12,438 bases of DNA from Vicinamibacteria bacterium (lineage in GTDB: Bacteria > Acidobacteriota > Vicinamibacteria > Vicinamibacterales > UBA2999): contig JAICEG010000109.1 in NCBI GenBank assembly GCA_025924295.1, positions 1-12,438 of the forward strand, written 5' to 3'. The stretch's first letter is position 1; the number at the start of each line of letters is the position of its first letter. Position numbers and translations under genes: made by a program. Below the pieces are notes generated by a model. That model ran no database searches and was not told the DNA's origin. It saw only the letters and a program-made list of their open reading frames with translations. This document shows positions 1 to 7,295 of this stretch, piece by piece.

Positions 1-802
1 ACCGGACGCGCGCTTCGAGACGCCGGCCGGCACATTCAACTGCAGCGGCATCCGCGCGATCCGACGCCTCGAGCAGCGCCTGGTAGTCCTCGAGCGGGAA
101 CTTCGAATCGATCGGCAACCACATCGATCCCTCGTTGCCAATACTGCGGCCGGGCAGACGGATCGCGAACTCGACTCGCTCACCGCCGGTCTCGCTCGTG
201 GCTACGTTGCAGGCATATTGATCCGGTGCGAGGACCTGCTCGAGCAGCGTCGCGAGCTGCACTTCACCCCACGTGCCGCGCGTCTTGACGTTCGAGAGCA
301 CGCGTCGTAGATCGCCGACGCCGGTTGCGAGGACCTGCATCTCGCCGAGGCCCTTGTAGACTTGCTCGAGCCGATCGCTCACCTGGCGGAACGATTCGCC
401 CAGGCGCGCCTCGAGCGTGCTCTGCAGCTTCTCGTCTACCGTCTGCCGCATCTGATCGAGCTTCGTCGCGTTATCGTCCTGCATCGCACGAAGGCGATCG
501 TCGACCGTCGTTCGAAGCGCCTCGACCTGCCGCTCGAGCCCGGCGCGCAGTGTCTCGATTTGCCGTGCCTGCGCCTGGCCGAGCGCCGTCTGCGCCTGCA
601 CGAGCGAATCACCAAATCGATGGACCGAGTCGGATGTTTCGGCGCGATGGTGGCGCAGCTCGTCGCGAAGTGTGCCGTCCACCTTGCGCGGCAACGACTC
701 GATGTCGTTTCCGAGCGATTGAACGGCTTTTCTATTCAATGCTGTCAATACGGCGGCAACGGACACCGATACGAAGGCGACGATGAACACAACTGTTTCC
801 AT
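1..802 (-). CDS. rmuC: RmuC family DNA recombination protein, N-terminal part (cut by window edge)
   Basis: The minus strand is open from 802 to the left edge, giving about 267 residues without a stop. The protein begins METVVFIVAFVSVSVAAVL, one N-terminal membrane anchor. A long charged, Gln/Arg/Glu-rich coiled coil (about residues 25-150) follows. The RmuC domain starts near residue 150 and carries the family hallmarks RGTWGEVQL (about 175-182) and LPIDSKFPLEDY (about 228-240). The C-terminal part lies outside the window. An in-frame TAG four codons upstream makes 802 the first possible ATG; no clear Shine-Dalgarno is visible. RmuC proteins are membrane-anchored, with a predicted nuclease-like fold. 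Loss of rmuC in E. coli is known to raise inversion at short inverted repeats. It lies downstream of the potassium-channel gene on the same strand, separated by a palindromic repeat. Confidence 0.93.
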   Translation of the reverse strand, partial: METVVFIVAFVSVSVAAVLTALNRKAVQSLGNDIESLPRKVDGTLRDELRHHRAETSDSVHRFGDSLVQAQTALGQAQARQIETLRAGLERQVEALRTTVDDRLRAMQDDNATKLDQMRQTVDEKLQSTLEARLGESFRQVSDRLEQVYKGLGEMQVLATGVGDLRRVLSNVKTRGTWGEVQLATLLEQVLAPDQYACNVATSETGGERVEFAIRLPGRSIGNEGSMWLPIDSKFPLEDYQALLEASDRADAAAVECAGRRLEARVR

Positions 803-879
803 GATGTCAGGCTAAGAGGGACCCGTGACAGCCAAGGTCATACGCCTTGTTTTCGCCGCTCGCTAGAGCTCGAAGACAG

Positions 880-1064
880 TTGTGTGGGGACGGCGGCAAT
901 CCCTCGGGGCGGCGCGAGTATCGAAGAGGGTAAAAGCGCGCTGGAGGCCCGCCGCGCGGCGACGGCGTTGCCACCAGCAAGGAAGATAAACGTGTGCCGA
1001 CGGGAGTGACGGAAGCGCGCTTTTTCCGTGCCGCCCCGCGGGATTGTCCGACGTTCCCATACAA
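880..1064. repeat. Long imperfect palindromic element, copy 1
   Basis: Left arm 880-942 and right arm 1014-1064 are inverted repeats around a 71-nt spacer (943-1013). Inner pairing: 932-942 (AAAAGCGCGCT) with 1014-1024, 11 pairs with no mismatch. Outer pairing: 897-913 with 1030-1046, 17 positions with one mismatch. The left arm holds about 12 extra unpaired bases (around 916-927) facing nothing on the right, a bulge also present in copy 2 at 10359-10552. The spacer contains the conserved block 973-999 with core GGAAGATAAACGTG. The element fills most of the gap between the potassium-channel stop (1079) and the rmuC start (802). It could fold in RNA read from either strand. No transposase gene or target-site duplication was identified. 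Confidence 0.8.
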
Positions 1065-1078
1065 CTGGCCGCTCGGGC

Positions 1079-2788
1079 TTAGCGCCCCCGCTCCTCGAAC
1101 GCCTCGCCAAATCGCTGGCGCTGATCCGCGTTCCCGAGCATCAGGAGCGTGCCGCCCTTCGGCAGGATGGTCTCCCCGGTGAGCTGACTCGTCACCGTCT
1201 GCTGATCCTCGATGGCCACGACACTGAGCCCGGTCCGCGAACCGATACCGGTCTGTGACAACGGCTGCCCCGCGAGCGACGCCGGCACTTTGACCTCGAA
1301 CAGCCGGACGCCCTCGCCCAGCATCACCGTCGCGGCATCGTTGACGAGCGACATGATGCTGTCGACCCCGAGCGAGGTGTAGCTGAGAACGAAGTCGGCC
1401 CCGGCACGGTGAATGGCTTCGACGTTGCGCTCGTGCGTGATGCGGCTCACGATGCGCAGGCTCGGATTGAGCTTGCGGCAGTACACCGCCAGGTAGATGT
1501 TCATCGCATCGTCGTTAGTGGTCAGCAGCACCGATGCGGCCCGCGCGATGCCGGCGCGTTCGATCGTCTCCCGATCCGCCGCATCACCCGCGTGAATCTC
1601 GTCCACGTCGCGCGCCATCGCCGCGAGCGCCCGTTCGTCGCGATCGAGCGCATAGACGGTCACCGACTTCTGCTTCAGCGCCCGTGCCGCGGCCTGTCCG
1701 ACCTTGCCCGCGCCGATGACCAGGACTGGCGCCGTGGTGCCCTCGCGCCCGATCAGCCTGTTGAGGGCGGCGATCTGCTCCGACGTGCCTGCCACGACGG
1801 CGACCGCATCCGGTGCAATCACTGTTTGCGGAAAGGCCGGCTGCAGGCGCCCGCGCTCCCACAACCCGACGACGCTCAAGCCGGTCAGCTCACGCAGGCG
1901 TGTATCGCGCACGAGCGCGCCGCCAAGCAGCGTGTCGCGCACTGGCAACTCGGCGATGTGCACGCCGTGAAACTGCCCGATGACATGGGCTTCGGCACGG
2001 CCGGTCTCGACGCGATTCGCCAGTGATTCTCCGAGCTGACGCTTGAGCGGCAGCACCGTCGTGGCTCCACTCAGTTGAAGGATGTCGACCGAATCGTCCT
2101 CTTCCGCGACCGCCGCCACGTGCACCCGCGGAGCCACTTCGCGCACGGTCAGCGTGATGTTCGTGTTGGTCGTGTCCTCGCAATTCGCCACGACGAGCCG
2201 CGCGGCGGATGTCTGCAACCGCTCGTAGGTTTCGCGGCTGTCGTTCTCGCCGGCCAGGACGGACAGATCGTCGCTGATGAACCTCGCCGCCTTCGCATGA
2301 TCCGGCTCGACGATGAAGTAGGGAATGGCTGCTGCGTTCAACCGCTCGACGAGACCCGCGGCAACCGCATCGTACTCGGTGATGATCACGTGCCCCTTCG
2401 TCCCGGCACGAACCTCGCGCGGCGCCCGCAGGCGCACTCGCGACTCGAGCCATGGTGCGTAGAACAGGCGGATGAACAGAAACGGAAGCATGACGAGCAG
2501 GAACACCACGCCAGACACGAGGACGATCAAACTGAAGAAGCGGCCGATGTCGCTGGTGAACGTGATGTCGCCAAACCCCAGCGTCGTCATCACGACGAGG
2601 GTCCAGTAGAACCCTGTGATCCATGAGTGCTCTTTCCCTTCGACGCTGCCCATGATCACGTGGAAGATGACCGCGTAGACCGTGACCATGATGACGAGGA
2701 ACGCGAAGTACTTGAAGAGCGCCGTCAGGTTTTCGCGGCTCTTCCCCTCCGAGAACAGGAAGCCGAACTGGCTGGCGAGATACTTCAT
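1079..2788 (-). CDS. Two-TM potassium channel with tandem RCK (TrkA-N/TrkA-C) domains
   Basis: This 569-residue inner-membrane protein fits the prokaryotic ligand-gated K+ channel pattern. TM1 lies at about 24-45, a pore loop with selectivity filter TLGFGD at 69-74, and TM2 at about 81-108. Two cytoplasmic RCK modules follow. The first Rossmann segment begins at GHVIITEYDAVA (132-143) and lacks the glycine-rich nucleotide motif. The second has an intact motif, VIGAGKVGQAAARAL, with the first glycine at 359, then a TrkA-C-like region ending near the C-terminus (…GGTLLMLGNADQ). The family gates K+ flux in response to nucleotides or ions bound by the RCK ring. The ATG at 2788 is preceded by only a weak ribosome site. 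The gene follows the small unknown gene on the same strand after about 40 bp, so co-transcription is possible. Family assignment is firm; the ligand is unknown. Confidence 0.93.
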   Translation of the reverse strand: MKYLASQFGFLFSEGKSRENLTALFKYFAFLVIMVTVYAVIFHVIMGSVEGKEHSWITGFYWTLVVMTTLGFGDITFTSDIGRFFSLIVLVSGVVFLLVMLPFLFIRLFYAPWLESRVRLRAPREVRAGTKGHVIITEYDAVAAGLVERLNAAAIPYFIVEPDHAKAARFISDDLSVLAGENDSRETYERLQTSAARLVVANCEDTTNTNITLTVREVAPRVHVAAVAEEDDSVDILQLSGATTVLPLKRQLGESLANRVETGRAEAHVIGQFHGVHIAELPVRDTLLGGALVRDTRLRELTGLSVVGLWERGRLQPAFPQTVIAPDAVAVVAGTSEQIAALNRLIGREGTTAPVLVIGAGKVGQAAARALKQKSVTVYALDRDERALAAMARDVDEIHAGDAADRETIERAGIARAASVLLTTNDDAMNIYLAVYCRKLNPSLRIVSRITHERNVEAIHRAGADFVLSYTSLGVDSIMSLVNDAATVMLGEGVRLFEVKVPASLAGQPLSQTGIGSRTGLSVVAIEDQQTVTSQLTGETILPKGGTLLMLGNADQRQRFGEAFEERGR

Positions 2789-2828
2789 GACCCGACGTAT
2801 GTTAGTGCCAGCGCGGCGCTGTGTTGGA

Positions 2829-3176
2829 TCAGTCGTCGTGGGCGATCTCCGTCCACCGCCCGTCGCTGCTCACACGCGAAATACCCCATCCCGACCGTCG
2901 TCCGCGCGCGTAGTCGAACAACTCCTTGAGCAGCCATTTCGCCTCGCGCATCCCGCGCTCGGTGAGCCCCGCTCTCGTCGCCAACGCGAACTGCGGGTAG
3001 CCGTATCTGAACCATGGCACGTGGAGACCTGTGCCGAGCCCCGAGACTGGGGAATGGATGACGACCGAGATGTCGTTGAAGCGCGCGAAGAGAATCTCAC
3101 CGGTGATTTCGATCCCGTCGACTACCGCCTGGATCGGGATGTTGCGAAGTGGCTCTGGGGTGTCGCTGTCGATCAT
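2829..3176 (-). CDS. Conserved-looking small protein of unknown function
   Basis: This is a 115-residue soluble protein starting MIDSDTPEPLRNIPIQAVV and ending SDGRWTEIAHDD. I do not recognise a family. It looks alpha/beta, with an N-terminal beta-rich half (VVDGIEITGEILFARFNDISVVIHS) and a basic helix (REAKWLLKELFDYARGRR) near the C-terminus. There is no signal peptide, membrane segment or clear helix-turn-helix. The reading frame is open further upstream to 3281, but the ATG at 3176 is preceded at six bases by AAGGGAG (3188-3182 on the minus strand), so I chose it. That ribosome site lies inside a 7-bp inverted repeat (3177-3201). The gene is divergent from the TIR/STAND operon and about 40 bp upstream of the potassium-channel gene, so it could belong functionally to either. 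Confidence 0.65.
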   Translation of the reverse strand: MIDSDTPEPLRNIPIQAVVDGIEITGEILFARFNDISVVIHSPVSGLGTGLHVPWFRYGYPQFALATRAGLTERGMREAKWLLKELFDYARGRRSGWGISRVSSDGRWTEIAHDD

Positions 3177-3201
3177 GGTGTCTCCCTTGTGAGAAGACAC
3201 C
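3177..3201. promoter_or_regulatory. Inverted repeat enclosing the ribosome site of the small unknown gene
   Basis: GGTGTCT (3177-3183) and AGACACC (3195-3201) are perfectly complementary with an 11-base loop. On the minus strand this places the AAGGGAG ribosome site at the loop and stem edge, immediately before the ATG at 3176. It could be a protein operator or an RNA hairpin that limits translation. The sequence shows only the symmetry; function is inference. Confidence 0.35.
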
Positions 3202-3517
3202 CAGACGACCGAGCTGTGCCCGGCGGGACCTTTTGTTGTCGCTACGGGCGACCACATCCGCGCTGGATTGCGCGTTGGCACCTTGCCGGTCCAGGCAGGT
3301 TGCCGGGACTCGCCGCTACGGGCGAGCCGCTCTGGATGTCGCCGGCCATTATAGCGACTGCTGGCGCTCGCGAAAAGATACGGGAAACCCGCGATCTTCG
3401 AAGTGATTCCAGATTGTGTCGCTGCCGGCTGTCGTGCTAAGAATCGCGCAAGCTCTGGCGCTCGGAAATCAGGGAGCGTCCCCGCGACGTCGACAAAGAC
3501 CCCAAGAGGTGCTGGCT
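3202..3517. other. Divergent intergenic region with two similar small hairpins
   Basis: No coding sequence is supported between the small minus-strand gene and the TIR gene. The 11-mer GCTACGGGCGA occurs twice (3241-3251 and 3315-3325), each time within a short inverted repeat. The first is GTCGC/GCGAC (3238-3242 with 3248-3252); the second is CTCGCC/GGCGAG (3309-3314 with 3321-3326). The spacing between copies is 74 bp. The region must contain the promoter of the plus-strand operon, but I cannot identify -35 and -10 boxes with confidence. TATAGC at 3350-3355 is the only -10-like string and has no matching -35. Confidence 0.5.
3505..3510 (+). promoter_or_regulatory. Ribosome binding site that sets the TIR gene start
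   Basis: AGAGGT ends seven bases before the ATG at 3518. The frame is open from a GTG at 3416, but the extra 34 residues are low-complexity, Arg-rich and have no ribosome site. The TIR fold begins only a few residues after 3518. Confidence 0.6.
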
Positions 3518-4972
3518 ATGGCGCACGTCCCTGGTTTCGATTCTGATGTCTTCATCAGCTTTGGCCATCACGACAACCAGGCGGTAGGAACAGAAGGCTG
3601 GGTCAGTCACTTCCATCAGCGGCTCGAACTCGAACTGAACACCGCCCTTGGCGTCTCGTCCACCATCTGGCGGGATCCTCGGATCGGGCGCGCCAGTAAC
3701 TTTCAACGCGAGATCGAAAAGAATCTCAAGGGCTCCGCAGTCCTGCTCGCAGTCCTGTCGCCGAGTTACCGCGAGTCGAAATGGTGCGAGCTGGAGCTTC
3801 AGGGGTTCGTCGGAGGCTCTCAGAGAGTCGGCGACCTCTGGATCGACGGCAGGTGCCGGGCGATCAAAGTGATCAAACGACCAGTGGAGGGTGACTGGCA
3901 TCGACACACGCTTCCAGAGTCCCTGGGTTTTCAGTTCTTCACAGTGGATAAGGCCGCGACGAAGAGCTACGAACTATCGCAGTCCTCCGAACAGTACCAG
4001 CGCTTGGTCACTGATCTGGCTGACGAGGTGCGACATCTCCTCGTCGCTATGCGACGCGGTCGCACGGTGTACCTGGGCGCTGCCCCGGCGCAACTCTCCG
4101 CGCAGCGCGCAAGGGTGAGGCGCGAACTGGAAGATCGTCGATACCGTGTGATAGCGAGCGACAGCACCTCTTCCCAGGACATGCTGCAAACCATTCGTCA
4201 GGCCGTGAACGATGCCGCGGTCGCCGTCCGCTTCGTGACAGCCCAAAAAGATTCGGAGGATTCTGACACCGTCGCAGCCACGGAGCGAAACTGTGCGAAC
4301 GCGGCTCATCTGCCGCAGGTCGTCGTCGTGCATGGCTCCGGCGGCGCGCAACCCTGGAACCAGATGGTCGAGGAAGAGGATGGACAGGGAACCGATTCCA
4401 AGGACGTGGAGGTCCTGTTCAATCCACGCAGGGACGTCTTGAGTAATGCGGTGTTCGAGAAACTGAACCAGCCGCAGGAATCGCGAGGAACCAAGAAACT
4501 CGTACGCATCTATCTGATCTGCACCGAAAAGGACAACCCACTCGACAGACCGCAGGTACGCGCGGGCGACTTGCGGACGTATCTCATGGACCTTGGGTTC
4601 GAGGTCAAAACGCCTGACCCTCATAGCCGGGGATCGGAGTACAGCAAGGACAATCGAGCCAAGCTGAAAGGATGCGATGCGGTCGTCATCTACTGGGGGA
4701 GCCCTGGACAGGCGTGGTTCGACGGGCGCCTGGAAGAACTGCGTCAGGCGACCGTGCGGCGTCGTAAGCCATTCAGCGCGACAGCGGCCTATGTCACCGA
4801 GCCGCAGAGCAACGTCAAGGTGAATTACGAAACACGAGAAGTCGACGAGTTGATCAAGCAGTTCGACGAGCTCGACCCTTCGGACGTCCGACTCGCGCGG
4901 TTCATCGCACGGCTCGGTGAACTCGCTATTCGGGGCGATGTCGACACACATGGCTCAACCAGCGACCAGTAA
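3518..4972 (+). CDS. TIR-domain protein with two further Rossmann-like segments (probable NADase effector)
   Basis: This is a 484-residue cytoplasmic protein. The TIR domain (about 7-150) starts DSDVFISFGHHDN, has the conserved W-R-D and G-x-x-F stretch (51-62), then VLLAVLSPSYRESKWCELEL. Glu93 in WCxxEL aligns with the catalytic glutamate of NAD-cleaving TIR domains. A second alpha/beta segment begins near 180 (RTVYLGAAPAQLSAQRARVRREL), resembling the start of DUF4062/TIR-like domains. A third begins near 325 (VRIYLICTEKDNP…LKGCDAVVIYWGSPGQAWF) and looks like another TIR/flavodoxin-like unit without an obvious catalytic glutamate. There is no signal peptide or membrane segment. It is the first gene of a four-gene operon and overlaps the STAND ATPase gene by about 35 bp, implying coupled translation. 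TIR plus STAND pairs are typical of conflict and immunity systems; NADase activity here is inferred. Confidence 0.88.
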   Translation: MAHVPGFDSDVFISFGHHDNQAVGTEGWVSHFHQRLELELNTALGVSSTIWRDPRIGRASNFQREIEKNLKGSAVLLAVLSPSYRESKWCELELQGFVGGSQRVGDLWIDGRCRAIKVIKRPVEGDWHRHTLPESLGFQFFTVDKAATKSYELSQSSEQYQRLVTDLADEVRHLLVAMRRGRTVYLGAAPAQLSAQRARVRRELEDRRYRVIASDSTSSQDMLQTIRQAVNDAAVAVRFVTAQKDSEDSDTVAATERNCANAAHLPQVVVVHGSGGAQPWNQMVEEEDGQGTDSKDVEVLFNPRRDVLSNAVFEKLNQPQESRGTKKLVRIYLICTEKDNPLDRPQVRAGDLRTYLMDLGFEVKTPDPHSRGSEYSKDNRAKLKGCDAVVIYWGSPGQAWFDGRLEELRQATVRRRKPFSATAAYVTEPQSNVKVNYETREVDELIKQFDELDPSDVRLARFIARLGELAIRGDVDTHGSTSDQ

Positions 4973-7295
4973 CCCATACCCCGGGCTGCGCCCGTTCAGC
5001 ACGGCTGAATCGTCCCTGTTCTTCGGGCGCGAAGAGCAGTGCGACGAACTGCTGTCGCGGCTCGCCACGCGCAAGCTGGTTGCGGTCGTCGGCAGTTCCG
5101 GCGGTGGAAAGTCGTCGCTCGTTCAGGCCGGTTTGCTTCCTGTGCTGGATCGAGGCTACCTGCCCGAGGGCGGTACGCGCTGGCATACGGCCACCTTTCG
5201 ACCTGGCGGAACCCCTCTTTCGAATCTGATCGACGCCCTCGTTCGCCGTCGTCTGCCGTCCGATGCGGCAGAACGCTGTACTGCCGCCGAAATCGAGGAC
5301 CTGCTCAGGAACAGCAGCCTCGGGCTTGCGACGGCGGCGCGGCGCTTGCTCGGCCCCGATGAGAGCCTCATCGTAGTCGCCGATCAGTTCGAGGAAATTT
5401 TTCGTTTTCGCGGGTTGAACTCCAGCGACGAGGCCGACGAGGATGCCGTCGACTGCGTCGACCTTCTCGTCGAGGCTGCACGCGAGGACGTTCCAGTTTT
5501 CATCGTCATCACGATGCGCTCGGACTACCTGGGAGCCTGCGCTCGATTCGCTCGCCTGCCGGCCGCGCTGAACGACAGCCAGTTCCTGGTGCCGCGAATG
5601 ACGCGGCAGCAGCTTCGCGCCGCGATCGAAGGGCCAGCCGCCGTGCGGAACGGGTCGGTCGCGGGATCGCTCGTGCAGCGGCTCCTGCACGACATCGAGC
5701 ACCTCGGTCAACAGGCCGCCCGATCTCAGGGGGCAGACGGTGAAGGGCCGGACGTGCAGCAGGACGAGCTTCCTCTGCTGCAGCACACGCTTTCCCGGCT
5801 CTGGACGATGACGGCCGATGTGCCTGGACAGAAGAAGACACTGACACTGGCCATGTACGAAGATGCCAGCATCAACACTGTCGAAAACGCCCTCAACAAC
5901 CACGCTGAAACTGTCTTCATGAGCTTGTCAGCGGAGAACCGTGCCGTCGCCCGTTTGATGTTTCAGCGTCTGACGGAACTCGGGAGAGACCTGCGGCGGC
6001 CCACATCCATGACGGCGCTCGAAGCTCTGTGTGCAGGTGTCTCATCGAGCGCGAAGTCCGTCCAGGAAGTCGTCAACACGTTCTCCGAACCCGGGCAGTC
6101 CTTCTTGTGGGTCAACGCAAAAGGAGAAGTGGATATTTCGCATGAGAGCCTGATTCGAAGATGGCAGACACTCAGAGGCTGGGTCGAGGAGGAAGCACGA
6201 TCGCGGCGGGTCTACAGTCGGCTCGTGGAAGCCGGCGCCGGAAACGCGTCGCTCTATCGCGGGCCTGAGCTGGCTGAAGCGCGCACGTGGTGGAACCGTC
6301 AGAAACCGACTCCCGCCTGGGCAAGTAGATACGACACTCGGTTCGAGGTTGCCGAGACGTTTCTGAACAAGAGCAAGCGGAGACGGCAACTCGTTCGCTT
6401 GTTCTCCGCCGTGGCCATGGTGGCGGTTGTGGCCGTCGCCGTCGTGCTTTCGCTGTTGTACAGCCAACGCGAGGAGGCAGAGCGGGAAAGAATCGAGGCA
6501 GAACAGCGAACAGCAGCGGCAGACGCCCGCGCACTGGCGGCCGAAGCGAAATTGGACGGCTACGACCGTGATATCAACAACCTCAAGAAACTTGTGGCCG
6601 ACGCACAGAGTCGAGGTGACACGGAAGCGGCGGCGCGCGCGCAGGCAACGATGGATCAGTTGCAACGGACGAGACTCGAGGCCGTGATCGAGAGCCAACG
6701 CGCGGAGATCGACAGGCTCGCGGGCATCCAGCGTGGCGTCGACACGACCGCCCTGAAGGCCGAGATCAGTAAGCTGACCGACCGCGTGAGCGAACTGACG
6801 GCGGAAAACAAAAAGGCGAACTCGACGATCGACTCGCTGAACGAACGCAATCGCAGTCTCGAGGTCAGGGCTACCAGCATGGATTCGGAATTGGCTGAAC
6901 TGAAGAAACGTCCTCCCGACGGCGCGGGCGCCTCAGGCTCCGGCCTGCTCCAGGTCGAGACTGCCATCTACAACACACTGCAGTCATATGCGAAGGCGGT
7001 CGCGTCGGGACAGATCGAGGACATCAAGCAGCACTTTCCGGGCTTTACCCCCGCACAGGCGAACACTTTGAACCGACAGCGGAACAGCATGCCAGGGTTG
7101 GTCGTCACGATCACGCCTGACCGGCAGAAGACGCTGATCGCACCTGACCTCTCCAAGGCCGTGGTCGAGGCTTCCGTCGTGGATTCATTCCAGAGAGGGA
7201 GCACAGGCGCCACGATCAGGAACCCACCGCGCTCGTCCCAGTTCGACTTAGCCAGGAACGGCGAAGCATGGGTGATAGTCCGGGAGCAGAATTGA
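4938..7295 (+). CDS. Membrane-anchored nSTAND1-type ATPase with coiled coil and NTF2-like C-terminus
   Basis: The protein has 785 residues from the ATG at 4938; ATG 4950 and GTG 4917 are alternatives, and none has a good ribosome site. It opens NPYPGLRPFSTAESSLFFGRE, the usual nSTAND1 entry motif. Walker A is GSSGGGKSS (52-60) and Walker B is LIVVADQFEE with Asp149. ITMRSDYL, DELPLLQHTLSRLW and SHESLIRRWQTLRGWVEEE follow as in the family. After KSKRRRQLVR comes one transmembrane helix (about 486-509), then a coiled coil to about 665. The last 115 residues look like an NTF2/SnoaL-type domain (IYNTLQSYAKAVASGQIEDIKQHFPG … NGEAWVIVREQN). Basic residues before the helix put the ATPase in the cytoplasm and the C-terminus in the periplasm. 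Family members usually end in WD40 or TPR repeats; these are absent. I infer a switch that relays an envelope signal to the TIR protein. Confidence 0.9.
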   Translation: MSTHMAQPATSNPYPGLRPFSTAESSLFFGREEQCDELLSRLATRKLVAVVGSSGGGKSSLVQAGLLPVLDRGYLPEGGTRWHTATFRPGGTPLSNLIDALVRRRLPSDAAERCTAAEIEDLLRNSSLGLATAARRLLGPDESLIVVADQFEEIFRFRGLNSSDEADEDAVDCVDLLVEAAREDVPVFIVITMRSDYLGACARFARLPAALNDSQFLVPRMTRQQLRAAIEGPAAVRNGSVAGSLVQRLLHDIEHLGQQAARSQGADGEGPDVQQDELPLLQHTLSRLWTMTADVPGQKKTLTLAMYEDASINTVENALNNHAETVFMSLSAENRAVARLMFQRLTELGRDLRRPTSMTALEALCAGVSSSAKSVQEVVNTFSEPGQSFLWVNAKGEVDISHESLIRRWQTLRGWVEEEARSRRVYSRLVEAGAGNASLYRGPELAEARTWWNRQKPTPAWASRYDTRFEVAETFLNKSKRRRQLVRLFSAVAMVAVVAVAVVLSLLYSQREEAERERIEAEQRTAAADARALAAEAKLDGYDRDINNLKKLVADAQSRGDTEAAARAQATMDQLQRTRLEAVIESQRAEIDRLAGIQRGVDTTALKAEISKLTDRVSELTAENKKANSTIDSLNERNRSLEVRATSMDSELAELKKRPPDGAGASGSGLLQVETAIYNTLQSYAKAVASGQIEDIKQHFPGFTPAQANTLNRQRNSMPGLVVTITPDRQKTLIAPDLSKAVVEASVVDSFQRGSTGATIRNPPRSSQFDLARNGEAWVIVREQN

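Noticed and set aside
362..1009. Plus-strand open frame of 215 residues
   Set aside because: It lies opposite rmuC and runs into the palindromic repeat. The minus strand has the conserved RmuC motifs.
880..1064. Integron attC site
   Set aside because: The hairpin shape with an unpaired bulge is suggestive, but I saw no integrase gene, no cassette array and no clear core-site consensus.
3416..3517. N-terminal extension of the TIR protein from a GTG at 3416
   Set aside because: It has no ribosome site, and the extra residues are Arg/Gln-rich and unlike a domain. A good ribosome site precedes ATG 3518.
3974..5903. Two long minus-strand open frames (3974-4951 and 4926-5903, 325 residues each) opposite the TIR and ATPase genes
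   Set aside because: Their translations show no domain motifs, while the plus-strand frames carry clear TIR and Walker motifs. Long antisense frames are expected at this GC content.
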